DNA of 53,024 bases from Bacteroidales bacterium (GCA_024689285.1 JAILDR010000126.1:1-53024), one strand, 5' to 3'. Counted from the stretch's first letter, positions 1 through 8,973 are shown. Program-made: numbers and translations. Notes: generated by a model not told the origin, from the sequence alone.

Positions 1-315
1 CTGCCCGTTCCCGTCAGCGGCTCACACATAGGTTTCTCTACACTGCGCATGGAACCCTGCTGGATGGCACTCGGCCAGGCTGCCGGTGCTGCCGCATCCT
101 TAGCCATCAGTGACCAGTGTACCGTACAGACAGTGGATGTCTGCAAGCTGCAGAACCGTTTGCTGGACGAAGGTGCTACCTTATTGTATTATACAGACCT
201 GACCCCTGCCGATTCGGAGTTCAAGAAGGCACAGCTGAAGGGCCTTCAACAGGAGGCAACCGGTTGGCAGTACAGAGAGCCTTTTTGTTCCGAGGCAGTC
301 GATCGTGAAAATTAG
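1..315 (+). CDS. FAD-dependent oxidoreductase, C-terminal part
   Basis: The reading frame is open from the first base of the window, so the 5' end lies outside it and only about 104 C-terminal residues are visible. The segment with RMEPCWMALGQAAGAAA resembles the C-terminal FAD-binding part of the FAD_oxidored (PF12831) family, where a methionine-rich turn precedes a helix starting GQAAG. Such proteins are common in Bacteroidota carbohydrate-use loci, often beside esterases. The next gene starts 15 bp downstream on the same strand and encodes an esterase, so the two are probably cotranscribed. The substrate cannot be told from this fragment. Confidence 0.72.
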   Translation: MPVPVSGSHIGFSTLRMEPCWMALGQAAGAAASLAISDQCTVQTVDVCKLQNRLLDEGATLLYYTDLTPADSEFKKAQLKGLQQEATGWQYREPFCSEAVDREN

Positions 316-330
316 AAAAGAAATCCAGAG

Positions 331-2043
331 ATGAAAACCAGACTATTCATTGCTTCTGCATTACTCTTTTTGACAGTAGCAACCCATGCCTCGCGTTTCG
401 TGAAGGCCAGTGATCAGAACATCTCTTTCACGGGTCGTGTGCTCCATAACAATGACGGCAGCGTCAGCTTCGACTGGACGGGTGTCTATATGCAGGTGGC
501 CTTTACCGGTCGCCAGGTTAGCGTGCACATCGCCGAGAGCGATACGGCCTATTATAATATCTTCATCGATGGCCGCTGGAAGCGGAAAATCAAGAGTTCT
601 GGACGTGACAGCCATGAGGTGCTGTTGGGAGAGCAGTTGCGTAGCGGACGCCATACCGTCTGTCTGCAGCGTTGCACCGAAGGGCAATATAGCCGTACCA
701 CCATTTTTGGTATCTGTGTTGATGACAAGGCATCATTGGAGAAGGTGCAGCCCAAAAAGCGTTTCATCGAGGTTTATGGCGACAGCTATACCTGTGGCTT
801 TGGCGTAGAGACAAATCGTGCGGAAGACCCGTTCCGTCTGGAGACCGAGAACTGCAACGACGCCTATGCCTGTCTGATAGCCCGCTACTTTAATGCTGAC
901 TATGCTTTGGTGGCTCATTCGGGTAAGGGATTAGTCCGCAACTACGCCCAGGAGCAGCAGACCAAGGAAAACCTGTTGACGCGTCATGACCGTCTGTTCG
1001 ACGACCACGACACCATTGCCTATGACTTCAAGGCGTATAAGCCCGATTTGGTGATGGTCAACCTCGGTACCAACGATTACTCGCCCGGCGTTATTCCCAC
1101 CGTCCAGCAGTATGTGGGCAATTATCTTAAGTTGCTTCGTTCCCTGCAAAAGCACTATGGCGATGTGCCTGTGTTGTGTATCACACCCCATTCAGCTAGT
1201 GAATACCTGTTGGCCGCCTTACAGGTGCTGCGCGACAGTGTGGCTGGGATGGCGCACGTACACATGGCACAGCCCATGCCCGGCATCATCCACTATGGCT
1301 ACGACCTCGGTGCTTCGTGGCATCCCAACCGTCAGGGACAGCGAAAAATTGCCATGACGCTGATACCACAGGTGTCGGCCGTCACCAAGTGGGAGGTCAA
1401 GTCGATGGATGCACTGCTGAACTATACCGGTGACCGCGACTGGGCGCAGATAGCCCGCTACAATGCCGACAACGAACGTGTGAAAGCCATCAGTGACCCA
1501 GAGCGGGTGGTATTCCTTGGCAATAGCATCACTGATTTCTGGCCCCGTCGCCATGCCGAGTTTTGGCAAAACCATCCCCATTTCGTATGTCGTGGCATCT
1601 CGGGACAAACCTCTTCGCAATTTGTGACGCGCTTCCGTGAGGATGTTATCAACCTGAAGCCCAAAACAGTGGTTATCAATGCCGGAACCAATGATATTGC
1701 TGAGAATACGGGCATGTATGACGAGGATGTCACCTTCGGCAACATCGTCACCATGGTCGAGTTGGCTCAGCTGCACGGCATCCGTGTCATCCTCTCGTCC
1801 GTCCTGCCTGCCAAGCGCTTCAGCTGGCGACCAGCCATCGAGCCCGAAGAAAAGATAGCGCATCTAAATGCCCGTATCAGGAAATATGCCAAGGAACACC
1901 AAATTCCCTATGCAGACTATTATTCGGCATTGGTGTCACCCAAAGACCGTTCGCTGAAAGAAGGTCACAGTGTTGATGGGGTTCATCCTAATGTCCAGGG
2001 CTATGCCGTCATGGAAAAAGTAATTCTGCCTTTGCTGAAATGA
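331..2043 (+). CDS. secreted esterase with two SGNH/GDSL hydrolase domains (CE2-like plus second SGNH)
   Basis: A 570-residue protein with an N-terminal signal peptide (about residues 1-20, ending near THA). Residues ~25-130 look like the jelly-roll domain found before the catalytic domain in CE2-type acetyl esterases. The first SGNH domain has a GDSY block with nucleophile Ser152, GTND at 246-249 and a catalytic His331 in SWHPN. A second SGNH domain follows with GNS (Ser399), GTND at 452-455 and D549-G-V-H552. Both domains keep nucleophile, Asn and His, so both look active. The first lacks the usual Asp three residues before its His, as in CE2 enzymes that work with a Ser-His dyad. Deacetylation of plant polysaccharides is the likely role; the exact substrate is inferred. 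It lies 15 bp after an oxidoreductase gene, probably in one operon. Confidence 0.85.
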   Translation: MKTRLFIASALLFLTVATHASRFVKASDQNISFTGRVLHNNDGSVSFDWTGVYMQVAFTGRQVSVHIAESDTAYYNIFIDGRWKRKIKSSGRDSHEVLLGEQLRSGRHTVCLQRCTEGQYSRTTIFGICVDDKASLEKVQPKKRFIEVYGDSYTCGFGVETNRAEDPFRLETENCNDAYACLIARYFNADYALVAHSGKGLVRNYAQEQQTKENLLTRHDRLFDDHDTIAYDFKAYKPDLVMVNLGTNDYSPGVIPTVQQYVGNYLKLLRSLQKHYGDVPVLCITPHSASEYLLAALQVLRDSVAGMAHVHMAQPMPGIIHYGYDLGASWHPNRQGQRKIAMTLIPQVSAVTKWEVKSMDALLNYTGDRDWAQIARYNADNERVKAISDPERVVFLGNSITDFWPRRHAEFWQNHPHFVCRGISGQTSSQFVTRFREDVINLKPKTVVINAGTNDIAENTGMYDEDVTFGNIVTMVELAQLHGIRVILSSVLPAKRFSWRPAIEPEEKIAHLNARIRKYAKEHQIPYADYYSALVSPKDRSLKEGHSVDGVHPNVQGYAVMEKVILPLLK

Positions 2044-2093
2044 GAATCTGAAAATAGCATATTTTTGCACACAATACTTACGTTTAGGTATTT

Positions 2094-2244
2094 TTATGAG
2101 AAAACACGTCTTTCTAACGGGTCTTTTGTCCAATCATTCAATTTACCATTCTCCTCGGTAAACTCATCGTAGATTTCCCAGAAGGTTTTCTGGTGAATGA
2201 GTTCTTCGTCCTTCGGATTTTCAACTTTTATTCTTGATGTTCAT
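2094..2244 (-). pseudogene. short unrecognised reading frame with an apparent frameshift
   Basis: On the minus strand, 17 nt after the AbiEii-like gene, an ATG at 2244 opens a frame that stops after seven codons. One nucleotide out of phase, an open frame continues to a TAA at 2094 and encodes a plausible acidic sequence (contains HQKTFWEIYDEFTEENGKL). Removing one A from the AATAAAAG run near 2230 would join the two into a product of about 48 residues. I do not recognise the family. The composition looks like coding sequence, and the neighbouring two genes are also disrupted, so a decayed third cistron is the simplest reading. It could also be noncoding. Confidence 0.3.
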
Positions 2245-2261
2245 ATGCTATGCTATTGAAA

Positions 2262-3272
2262 TCACTTCTGATATCCCAACTGTCTTATACGGTCATTCAG
2301 AATCCTGAGTTGTTCAATTAAGTCATTAAACGGAACACTTTCTCCATAGATCATGTGTAATCGCATCTGTTCATAATCTGAGCGCCATGCATCTTTCACA
2401 GATTCAGGTGGTAGTATTGACAGACTAGATGGGAAAAGTGTATCGTAATCGAATCCACGAAGCCCGATAAAAGTTTTGCGATGCTGTATTACCTGACGAT
2501 AAAGTTGTTCATCATTCAGTGCACGTTCTGCAATCGGCGTTTGAAGAATCTGTCCGATGTCATACATGTGTCTAGACATTCTATCAATTCTGATATTATC
2601 AGTAGATTTGCTGAACTCTTCATGTAGAAGAAATATCTTCTCTAAGAATGTTCGTTCAGGGATTACAGCTCTTACATTGAAGGTGTTCCTTTCCCAACGT
2701 GAATCGGGAAACACTTCATCAATGATAGGATTAAGCGTAACAACCTGTACTGGCTCACTCATAGATCTGCCGCTAACTTCGATACGAACCACGTTGCGGA
2801 TATAGGGGTTGGTCTCAAATAGTGAAGGGTACTCGACTTCAATTATCTCAGGATCAGTGGTGGTTACGGAGGTGATATTCACATGTATTTTGAACATCCC
2901 TTCCGTAATTCCTTCTTCGATAAGCGCATCGTGAAGTTCATACTGCAACTTGTTCCTAACGAAGCTACAAGCAGCGCGTCTCAGTTTGTCGCTGACCTGA
3001 GTCTTTGACAGAATTCCGTCAAATCCCAGATATTCGCGGTCGATGCCAATATCAATATCTTCTGAGATTCTGTCTATCAGTTTCCAGCATTTGCTCAATG
3101 ATGTACCACCCTTGAAACTTGTGTGTTCGGCACTCGGAAGTTTGTATAGTGCGGCAAGTACCAAACATATCCACCAATCTTTCTCAGCCAGGTTGACGTT
3201 GATACCCGTCTGTGCTGAAGCCTGCGTAAAGACGAGTCGCCTTTGCTCCTGTTATAGTTCTACAAATTTCAT
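2262..3272 (-). pseudogene. AbiEii/AbiGii-type nucleotidyltransferase toxin, interrupted by an early stop
   Basis: The protein resembles AbiEii toxins: a polymerase-beta-like nucleotidyltransferase with FKGGTSLSK followed by a SEDIDIGID block carrying the metal-binding Asp residues. The natural start is the ATG at 3272, which overlaps the stop of the upstream antitoxin gene in the ATGA arrangement typical of such pairs. From that ATG the seventh codon is TAA (3254-3252), followed by an in-frame continuation with EQRRLVF, the conserved EKDWW segment and the rest of the enzyme. Only a TTG at 3164, downstream of EKDWW, could restart translation, and that product would lack about 36 conserved residues. 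A nonsense mutation (for example from TCA) is the likely cause. Very probably inactive unless the stop is read through. Confidence 0.75.
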
Positions 3273-3873
3273 AGTGTCATAAGCTCCTTTCTCACCCATG
3301 CTGGTGCAAGTTTAATATCTTCATTATAATCTCCTTCTGCAACATTTTTAATATGCTCTTTCAGAATCCGTTTCTGCTCAGCGGTTATCTTACCTTCTCC
3401 AATCGCTCTCATAGCAGCAACAATACGCATCATTAAGTCAGAGCGGAAACTTAGGGCTTTCAACTCCGAGGTATGCTTGAACATGATGCCATGCCCTTTG
3501 CCAATACTGATTCTTCGGGGTGAGCCATCTGTAAGATAAACAGCATTTGCTGGTACTTGTGTACTCAGTCCAAGACTATTGAGAGCGAAGTCTCCTGTAG
3601 GAACTATACGGGAGTGGTCACGTTTTGCTATAGCCTGAGCAATGTCGTCTATACTTGGCAATAACATACCTAGGCCAAGTTTTTTGTCGAACTTTGGCTT
3701 GTAGTATATTCCATGGGCCAGTCTTGCAATAACGTTTCGTTCACATAATCTAATAAGTGATTTCTTGATGGCCTCTGGTGTACCTAACTCGGCATAGTCT
3801 GAGGAAAAGATAATCTTTCCTTCTTCTTCTGAACCAATGGCAGATTCTATTTTTTTGCTGTACTATCAACCAT
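3269..3873 (-). pseudogene. AbiEi/DUF6088-type antitoxin with an N-terminal frameshift in an A7 tract
   Basis: The intact downstream part (from 3667) and the open sequence before it match the DUF6088/AbiEi layout: an N-terminal winged helix (KKIESAIG, then a segment ending ARLAHGIYY), then the RIVPTGDFALNSLGL antitoxin core. An ATG at 3873 reads M-V-D-S-T-A-K-K and then hits TAG directly after seven A residues (complement of 3850-3856). One more A, or a -1 shift there, would give A-K-K-I-E-S and restore about 200 residues. The zero-frame phase is A_AAA_AAA, a classical -1 slippery heptamer, so programmed slippage is possible. A simple deletion is just as likely, given the stop codon in the partner toxin gene. 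Confidence 0.7.
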
Positions 3874-3892
3874 ACCAAACTATATTTTGGTA
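3873..3892. promoter_or_regulatory. 7-bp inverted repeat at the antitoxin start, possible operator
   Basis: TACCAAA (3873-3879) and TTTGGTA (3886-3892) form a perfect inverted repeat with a 6-nt spacer. It sits between the -7 box and the ATG of the AbiEi-like gene and includes the last base of the start codon. AbiEi-type antitoxins repress their own promoters through inverted repeats, so this is a plausible operator. That role is inferred. Confidence 0.4.
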
Positions 3893-3900
3893 CAAAATTA
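3893..3900 (-). promoter_or_regulatory. -7 promoter box for the AbiE-type operon
   Basis: The complement reads TAATTTTG, matching the Bacteroidota TAnnTTTG element, 20 nt upstream of the ATG at 3873. No well-spaced -33 TTTG is visible. Confidence 0.5.
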
Positions 3901-3986
3901 TGATAAATTTGGGACAAAACGAGGTCTCACATATAAAAAGTTGCATATTTTAATGATTATTTAGCGTAAATTAGGTCAAATGTCAT

Positions 3987-4003
3987 GTTTTCCTAAGGAA
4001 AAC
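3987..4003. repeat. short perfect palindrome
   Basis: GTTTTCCT, a single A, then AGGAAAAC form a perfect palindrome about 30 bp past the stop codon of the HD-domain gene. It can fold into a 7-bp stem with a 3-nt loop, but no T-run follows on the minus strand, so it is at best a weak 3'-end hairpin for that transcript. Confidence 0.35.
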
Positions 4004-4034
4004 AAGACCCCAAGGAAGAGCGAAGCGAATTCCT

Positions 4035-4625
4035 CTACCCCATCGCCTCCATCTGCTTTGCCACGCTTTCTTCGCAATCCTTCATGGCATCAATGGTTTT
4101 CTGCAGCACATCATCTAAAGGCCAGCCCAGCATCTCTGCTCCCAGCTCGATTACCTCGCGAGAACAGCCAGCAGCAAAGCCTTTCGACTTGTATTTCTTC
4201 TTGAGCGACTTCAGCTCCATATCCTGCACACTCTTGGATGGGCGCATCAGGGCGGCAGCACCAATGAGACCAGTCAGTTCGTCAGTGGCAAAGAGCACCT
4301 TTTCCATCAAATGTTCAGGCTTCACATCCACATGCATGCCGTAAGCATGGCTGCAGATGGCATGAATCATTTCCTCGCCCACGCCTGCCTCGTGCAGCAG
4401 TTCGGGAGCCTTGATGCAATGCTGCTCTGGGTACTGCTCGAAATCGATGTCGTGCAGCAGTCCCACCATTCCCCAGAAGTCCACCTCGTCAGCAAAACCC
4501 AACTGCTGTGCATACCAGCGCATTACGCCCTCTACGGTGATCGCATGCTGCAAGTGAAACGAATCCTTGTTGTATTTCCTAAGCAGATCCCATGCCGCTT
4601 CTCTTGTAATGTGATTTTCCATCAT
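4035..4625 (-). CDS. HD-domain metal-dependent hydrolase
   Basis: A 196-residue soluble protein with an HD phosphohydrolase domain. His27 in FHLQHAI and the LLHDID block (His58-Asp59) are the metal ligands expected for the fold, and H93 in SHAYGMH lies where a later ligand histidine often sits. The closest match I can name is the group of small HD-domain proteins annotated HDIG; the substrate, perhaps a nucleotide or phosphorylated metabolite, is not known. ATG at 4625 is followed directly by another ATG, so the start could be 3 bp shorter. A TAACTTTG box 41 nt upstream supports its own promoter, divergent from the esterase gene. Confidence 0.75.
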   Translation of the reverse strand: MMENHITREAAWDLLRKYNKDSFHLQHAITVEGVMRWYAQQLGFADEVDFWGMVGLLHDIDFEQYPEQHCIKAPELLHEAGVGEEMIHAICSHAYGMHVDVKPEHLMEKVLFATDELTGLIGAAALMRPSKSVQDMELKSLKKKYKSKGFAAGCSREVIELGAEMLGWPLDDVLQKTIDAMKDCEESVAKQMEAMG

Positions 4626-4665
4626 CTTTTTGCTTATTAAGTTTCCGAATAAAAAAAGTTTGGGG

Positions 4666-4673
4666 CAAAGTTA
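4666..4673 (-). promoter_or_regulatory. -7 promoter box for the HD-domain gene
   Basis: The complement reads TAACTTTG, a match to TAnnTTTG, 41 nt before the ATG at 4625. Confidence 0.5.
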
Positions 4674-4694
4674 GCAATTATTCTATAAATCTAT

Positions 4695-4702
4695 TAACTT
4701 TA
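4695..4702 (+). promoter_or_regulatory. possible -7 box for the esterase gene
   Basis: TAACTTTA differs from TAnnTTTG in its last base and lies 33 nt before the ATG at 4735, divergent from the HD-gene promoter. Confidence 0.35.
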
Positions 4703-4734
4703 CACCCAAAACAACAACTAAAACAATCGATGTT

Positions 4735-5859
4735 ATGATGAAAAGAATATTATTAGGAATGGTGGTGCTCTTCATGGGCAGCTCATTCGCATGTGCACAA
4801 GGGCGTCAGCCGAAGGAAGATTTTGTTTCCAGCATCATGAATCAACCAGGACAGGAGTATCCAATGGTGAACTCGGAGGGGTATGCCCGTTTCCGCATCG
4901 TGGCACCTGATGCTCAATCGGTTATCGTAAGTCTTGGCTTGGGAGGCAGTGGCGGCACAGTGCTCAGCAAAGATAAAGATGGCGTGTGGACAGGCACCAC
5001 AGAAGGTCCGTTAGACCCTGGGTTCCACTATTATCACCTCACCATCGACGGTGGTGTGTTCAACGATCCTGGCACTCACAACTACTTCGGCTCTTGCCGT
5101 TGGGAGAGTGGCATTGAGATACCTGCTCCTGACAAGGACATCTATGCTTGTCGCGAAAACATTGCTCATGGCAACATCCAGGAAACGCTTTTCTATTCAC
5201 CCAGTCAGGGCAAGATGCAAACGGCTATGGTGTATCTGCCTCCCACTTATGGCAAGCTGGAGAATGGCAAGCAGGAACGCTTCCCTGTGCTCTATCTGCA
5301 GCACGGATGGGGTGAGAATGAGACAAGTTGGGGTAAGCAGGGTCATGCAGGACTCATCATGGACAACCTCATTGCCGACGGTAAGATTCAGCCTTTCATC
5401 ATTGTGATGGCTTACGGCTTGACCAACAACGTCAAATTTGGCACCATCGGACAGTTCACCGCCAAGGAATTCGAGACCTTGCTGATTGACGAACTGATTC
5501 CTTTCATCGACCAGCATTTCCTCACGAAGGCCGACAAGTGGAACCGTGCGATGGCTGGCTTGTCGATGGGTGGCGTGGAAACCAAACTCATCACGCTGCG
5601 TCGTCCTGAAGTGTTCGGCTACTGGGGCTTGCTCAGCGGCGGACAGTATGCTCCTGAAGAAATCAAGGATCCAACCATAGTGAAGTATATCTTCGAAAGC
5701 TGCGGCTCGAAAGAGAATCCCGATGGCATCAACAAGAGCGTTGAGGCACTGAAAGCCGCAGGCTACAATGCCGAAGGATTCATTTCCGAAGGCACAGCTC
5801 ATGAGTTCCTGACCTGGCGTCGCAGCCTCTATCTGATGGCTCAGAAACTCTTTAAGTAA
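4735..5859 (+). CDS. secreted alpha/beta-hydrolase esterase (CE1, feruloyl/acetyl esterase-like)
   Basis: A 374-residue protein with a signal peptide of about 22 residues. Residues ~35-130 form an immunoglobulin-like early-set domain of the kind that precedes CE1 esterases. The esterase-D-like catalytic domain follows, with the oxyanion segment YLQHGWGENETSW, the nucleophile elbow GLSMGG (Ser277) and a C-terminal His356 in GTAHEFLTWR. The family cleaves feruloyl or acetyl groups from xylan side chains, or acts on siderophore esters. With the double SGNH esterase 3 kb away, plant polysaccharide de-esterification is a fair inference. Starts at 4735 or at the adjacent ATG at 4738. mutS2 starts 12 bp after its stop. 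Confidence 0.85.
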   Translation: MMKRILLGMVVLFMGSSFACAQGRQPKEDFVSSIMNQPGQEYPMVNSEGYARFRIVAPDAQSVIVSLGLGGSGGTVLSKDKDGVWTGTTEGPLDPGFHYYHLTIDGGVFNDPGTHNYFGSCRWESGIEIPAPDKDIYACRENIAHGNIQETLFYSPSQGKMQTAMVYLPPTYGKLENGKQERFPVLYLQHGWGENETSWGKQGHAGLIMDNLIADGKIQPFIIVMAYGLTNNVKFGTIGQFTAKEFETLLIDELIPFIDQHFLTKADKWNRAMAGLSMGGVETKLITLRRPEVFGYWGLLSGGQYAPEEIKDPTIVKYIFESCGSKENPDGINKSVEALKAAGYNAEGFISEGTAHEFLTWRRSLYLMAQKLFK

Positions 5860-5871
5860 GTTTTTGAAAAT

Positions 5872-8406
5872 ATGATTTATCCACATATCTTTGAACAGAA
5901 AATTGGTTTCGACCAAATAAGACATCTATTAAAGGGCAAATGCCTCAGCACATTGGGTGAAGAACGCGTTGACAAGATGGCGTTCAGCTCGACCTACACC
6001 TATATCAACCAGCAGCTCGACTTGGCTTGCGAGTTTCTGAGCATCCTGCAGGGAGACGATGATTTCCCTGCCCAGTTCTTCTTCGATGTGCGTCCTGCTC
6101 TGAATCGCGTAAAGGTGGTTGGGTTGTTCTTGGAAGAGCAGGAACTGTTCGACCTGCGGCGTTCCTTAGAGACCATTCGAGACATCGTGAAGTTCCTGAA
6201 GGTGGAGGATGTGGAAGAAGGAATCGAACCTCTCTACCCCAACTTGTGCCAATTGGCTGGCAACATCCTGGTTTTTCCGAAACTGATCAGCCGCATCAAC
6301 AGCATTTTGAGTCCATTCGGACAAATCAAGGACAATGCCTCACCCGAGTTGGCTCGCATCCGTAAGGAACATGCAGCCACGCTGAACAGCATCTCACACA
6401 TCTTGGCTGGCATCTTGCGCAATGCACAGAGCGAAGGTTTTGTGGATAAGGACGTTACTCCCACGATGCGCGACGGACGGTTGGTGATTCCCGTGGCTCC
6501 AGCCATGAAACGCAAAGTGAGGGGTATCGTGCATGACGAGTCGGCCAGCGGAAAGACTGTGTTCATCGAGCCAGAGGGGGTAGTGGAGGCCAACAACCGT
6601 GTGCGTGAGTTGGAAAGTGAGGAAAGGCACGAAATTGCGCGCATCCTGATGGAGTTTACCGATGAACTGCGTCCGCTGATTCCCGATGTGCTGCAATCCT
6701 ACGAATTTCTGGCAGAAATCGACTTCATTCGCGCGAAGGCGCTGTTTGCCCAGCAAACTGGGGGCATCAAGCCATCGTTCGAACCCAAACAACAGATAGA
6801 TTGGGGAGCAGCTGTTCATCCCTTATTGCAGATTTCATTGGCGAAGCATCAAAAGCGGGTGGTTCCTTTGGATATAGAACTTACAAAAGAGCGTCGCATC
6901 CTTCTGATTTCGGGTCCTAATGCAGGAGGTAAGTCGGTGTGCCTCAAAACGGTAGGATTGCTTCAATACATGTTGCAATGCGGCTTGCTGATTCCCATGA
7001 ACGAAGGAAGTCACGCTGGCGTGTTCAATAACATCTTCATCGACATTGGCGACGAGCAGAGCATAGAAGACGACCTGAGCACCTATTCGTCCCACTTGCT
7101 GAACATGAAGAATATGATGAAACAATGCGATGCGAAGAGTCTGATTCTGATTGACGAATTTGGAGGAGGCACTGAACCTCAGATAGGTGGTGCCATCGCT
7201 GAGGCGGTGCTTAAACGATTCAACGAGAAAGGTACCTATGGCGTGATTACCACCCACTACCAGAACCTGAAACATTTTGCTGATGATACTGAGGGGGTTG
7301 TAAATGGAGCGATGCTCTACGACCGCAACCTGATGCAACCTCTTTTCATCTTGCAAATAGGTATGCCAGGCAGCTCGTTTGCCGTCGAGATAGCCCGCAA
7401 GATTGGCTTGCCTGAAGAGGTGATTGCCGATGCTTCGGCCATTGTGGGTAGCGATTACATCAACTCAGACAAATACTTGCAGGACATCATCCGCGACAAG
7501 CGATATTGGCAGAATAAACGACAGACTGTGCACCAGCGAGAGAAGGCGTTGGAGGAAATCATTGCCCGCTATGAACGTGAATTACAGGAACTTCATCAGG
7601 AGCGAAAGGACATTCTGCGAATTGCCAAAACAGAGGCAGAACAACTGATGCAAGAGGCAAATGCCCGCATTGAAGGCACCATCAAGGGCATCAAGGAGGC
7701 ACAAGCCGAGAAGGAAGAAACAAAGAAGATTCGCCAAGAGTTGGCAGACTTCCGCAAGCAGCTGCAGGAAGAAGAGGCTCAGGACAAGGAGGATAAGATT
7801 GCCCGCAAGATGGAGAAACTGCGTGAGCGTCAGCAACGTAAGAAAGACCGAAAAGCCGAGAAGGGCAAGAAGTCTGCTTTATCACCAGAAGAGCAATCTG
7901 CTTTGCAAGCTCAACGTGATGCCCAACAGCAGGCACAAATGACAGAAGGGTCGAATGTGAAGTTGAAGGGCCAGCAAGGGGTGGGCAAAATCATAGAGAT
8001 TCATGGCAAGGATGTGACTGTGGCCTTCGGCAGCATCAAGACTACGGTGAAGATTGATCGTTTAGAGTTGGCTGAGGAGCCATTGAAGAAACCTGATATT
8101 ACCCAGAAAGCCACTTATTTGAGCGAACAGACGCAAGACTCGATGCACGACCGCAAGCTGAATTTCAAGCAGGACATCGACGTGCGTGGTATGCGAGGGG
8201 ATGAGGCCATTCAGGCAGTGACCTACTTTATCGATGATGCCATCTTAATAGGGGTATCTCGCGTGAGGATTCTGCATGGCACGGGCTCAGGCATTCTGCG
8301 CACCCTCATCCGCCAGTATCTGCATAGCGTGGCTGGCGTGAAGAGTTTCCACGATGAGCATGTTCAGTTCGGGGGAGCGGGAATTACTGTAGTGGATTTG
8401 GAATAA
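5872..8406 (+). CDS. mutS2: MutS2 family endonuclease/ATPase
   Basis: 844 residues with the full MutS2 order: core clamp domain, ATPase with Walker A GPNAGGKS (348-355) and a LILIDEFGGGTEP Walker B, a long charged coiled coil at about 510-680, a small KOW-like segment near 690-730 and a C-terminal Smr domain (about 765-844) containing DIDVRGMRGDEA and LHGTGSG. MutS2 proteins bind branched DNA or collided ribosomes and are not part of mismatch repair; in Bacillus the Smr domain links it to ribosome rescue. Starts 12 bp after the esterase stop and ends directly against a convergent gene, with no space for a terminator. Confidence 0.95.
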   Translation: MIYPHIFEQKIGFDQIRHLLKGKCLSTLGEERVDKMAFSSTYTYINQQLDLACEFLSILQGDDDFPAQFFFDVRPALNRVKVVGLFLEEQELFDLRRSLETIRDIVKFLKVEDVEEGIEPLYPNLCQLAGNILVFPKLISRINSILSPFGQIKDNASPELARIRKEHAATLNSISHILAGILRNAQSEGFVDKDVTPTMRDGRLVIPVAPAMKRKVRGIVHDESASGKTVFIEPEGVVEANNRVRELESEERHEIARILMEFTDELRPLIPDVLQSYEFLAEIDFIRAKALFAQQTGGIKPSFEPKQQIDWGAAVHPLLQISLAKHQKRVVPLDIELTKERRILLISGPNAGGKSVCLKTVGLLQYMLQCGLLIPMNEGSHAGVFNNIFIDIGDEQSIEDDLSTYSSHLLNMKNMMKQCDAKSLILIDEFGGGTEPQIGGAIAEAVLKRFNEKGTYGVITTHYQNLKHFADDTEGVVNGAMLYDRNLMQPLFILQIGMPGSSFAVEIARKIGLPEEVIADASAIVGSDYINSDKYLQDIIRDKRYWQNKRQTVHQREKALEEIIARYERELQELHQERKDILRIAKTEAEQLMQEANARIEGTIKGIKEAQAEKEETKKIRQELADFRKQLQEEEAQDKEDKIARKMEKLRERQQRKKDRKAEKGKKSALSPEEQSALQAQRDAQQQAQMTEGSNVKLKGQQGVGKIIEIHGKDVTVAFGSIKTTVKIDRLELAEEPLKKPDITQKATYLSEQTQDSMHDRKLNFKQDIDVRGMRGDEAIQAVTYFIDDAILIGVSRVRILHGTGSGILRTLIRQYLHSVAGVKSFHDEHVQFGGAGITVVDLE

Positions 8407-8973
8407 CTATTGATTATTTTGCTCGGGTTCTACTTCCGGCTCATAATCCTCCATCATGTCGGCCTTGTCAATTGACAGTACGCCATTGGGCAAAACCGTT
8501 ACATGGAAAGGCACATAGAGGTCGCTCTCGGGATAGCTCACACTGGCGGCAAACATCAGACCATATTCCGTCACCTTGTCGAACACCAAGCCCTCCAAGA
8601 TGGCATGTTGCAGGAAATCAGCCTCTAAGTAGGAAGCGAAAGAGTTTTTTGTGAAATCCTTGTTGAAAATCTCACGGTCGCCCGAATTTACCCGCAGACT
8701 GATGGTATTATCGTAATATCTAACACCTTGCGCATCGGCCACAATGGGCAGATTGGCATCAGCCTTGCGAATCATACGCATGTTGTACATCTTTCCCTTG
8801 AACTCAGCCGAAGCAGTGGCATCAATGGTTTGCAACTCCTGGATTTCATTGCTTACCACATCCTTGGCTATCGACTCGACAACATAGTTGTCAGGATCCT
8901 TCTGTGTGTTCTTTCGGCATGATGAAAATGCGAAAAACGATAGGCACACAATAATATATAGGTATCTTTTCAT
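8407..8973 (-). CDS. DUF4738-type lipoprotein
   Basis: 188 residues from the ATG at 8973. The N-terminus has a hydrophobic stretch ending in FSSC, a lipobox that puts the lipidated Cys at about residue 20. The rest has features of the DUF4738 lipoproteins of Bacteroidales: a soluble beta-rich domain with GVRYYDNTISLRVNSGDRE and an acidic tail. The function is unknown. An upstream in-frame ATG at 9027 would start inside or above the promoter box at 8998-9005, so 8973 is preferred. Its stop codon abuts that of mutS2 (8406). Confidence 0.7.
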   Translation of the reverse strand: MKRYLYIIVCLSFFAFSSCRKNTQKDPDNYVVESIAKDVVSNEIQELQTIDATASAEFKGKMYNMRMIRKADANLPIVADAQGVRYYDNTISLRVNSGDREIFNKDFTKNSFASYLEADFLQHAILEGLVFDKVTEYGLMFAASVSYPESDLYVPFHVTVLPNGVLSIDKADMMEDYEPEVEPEQNNQ

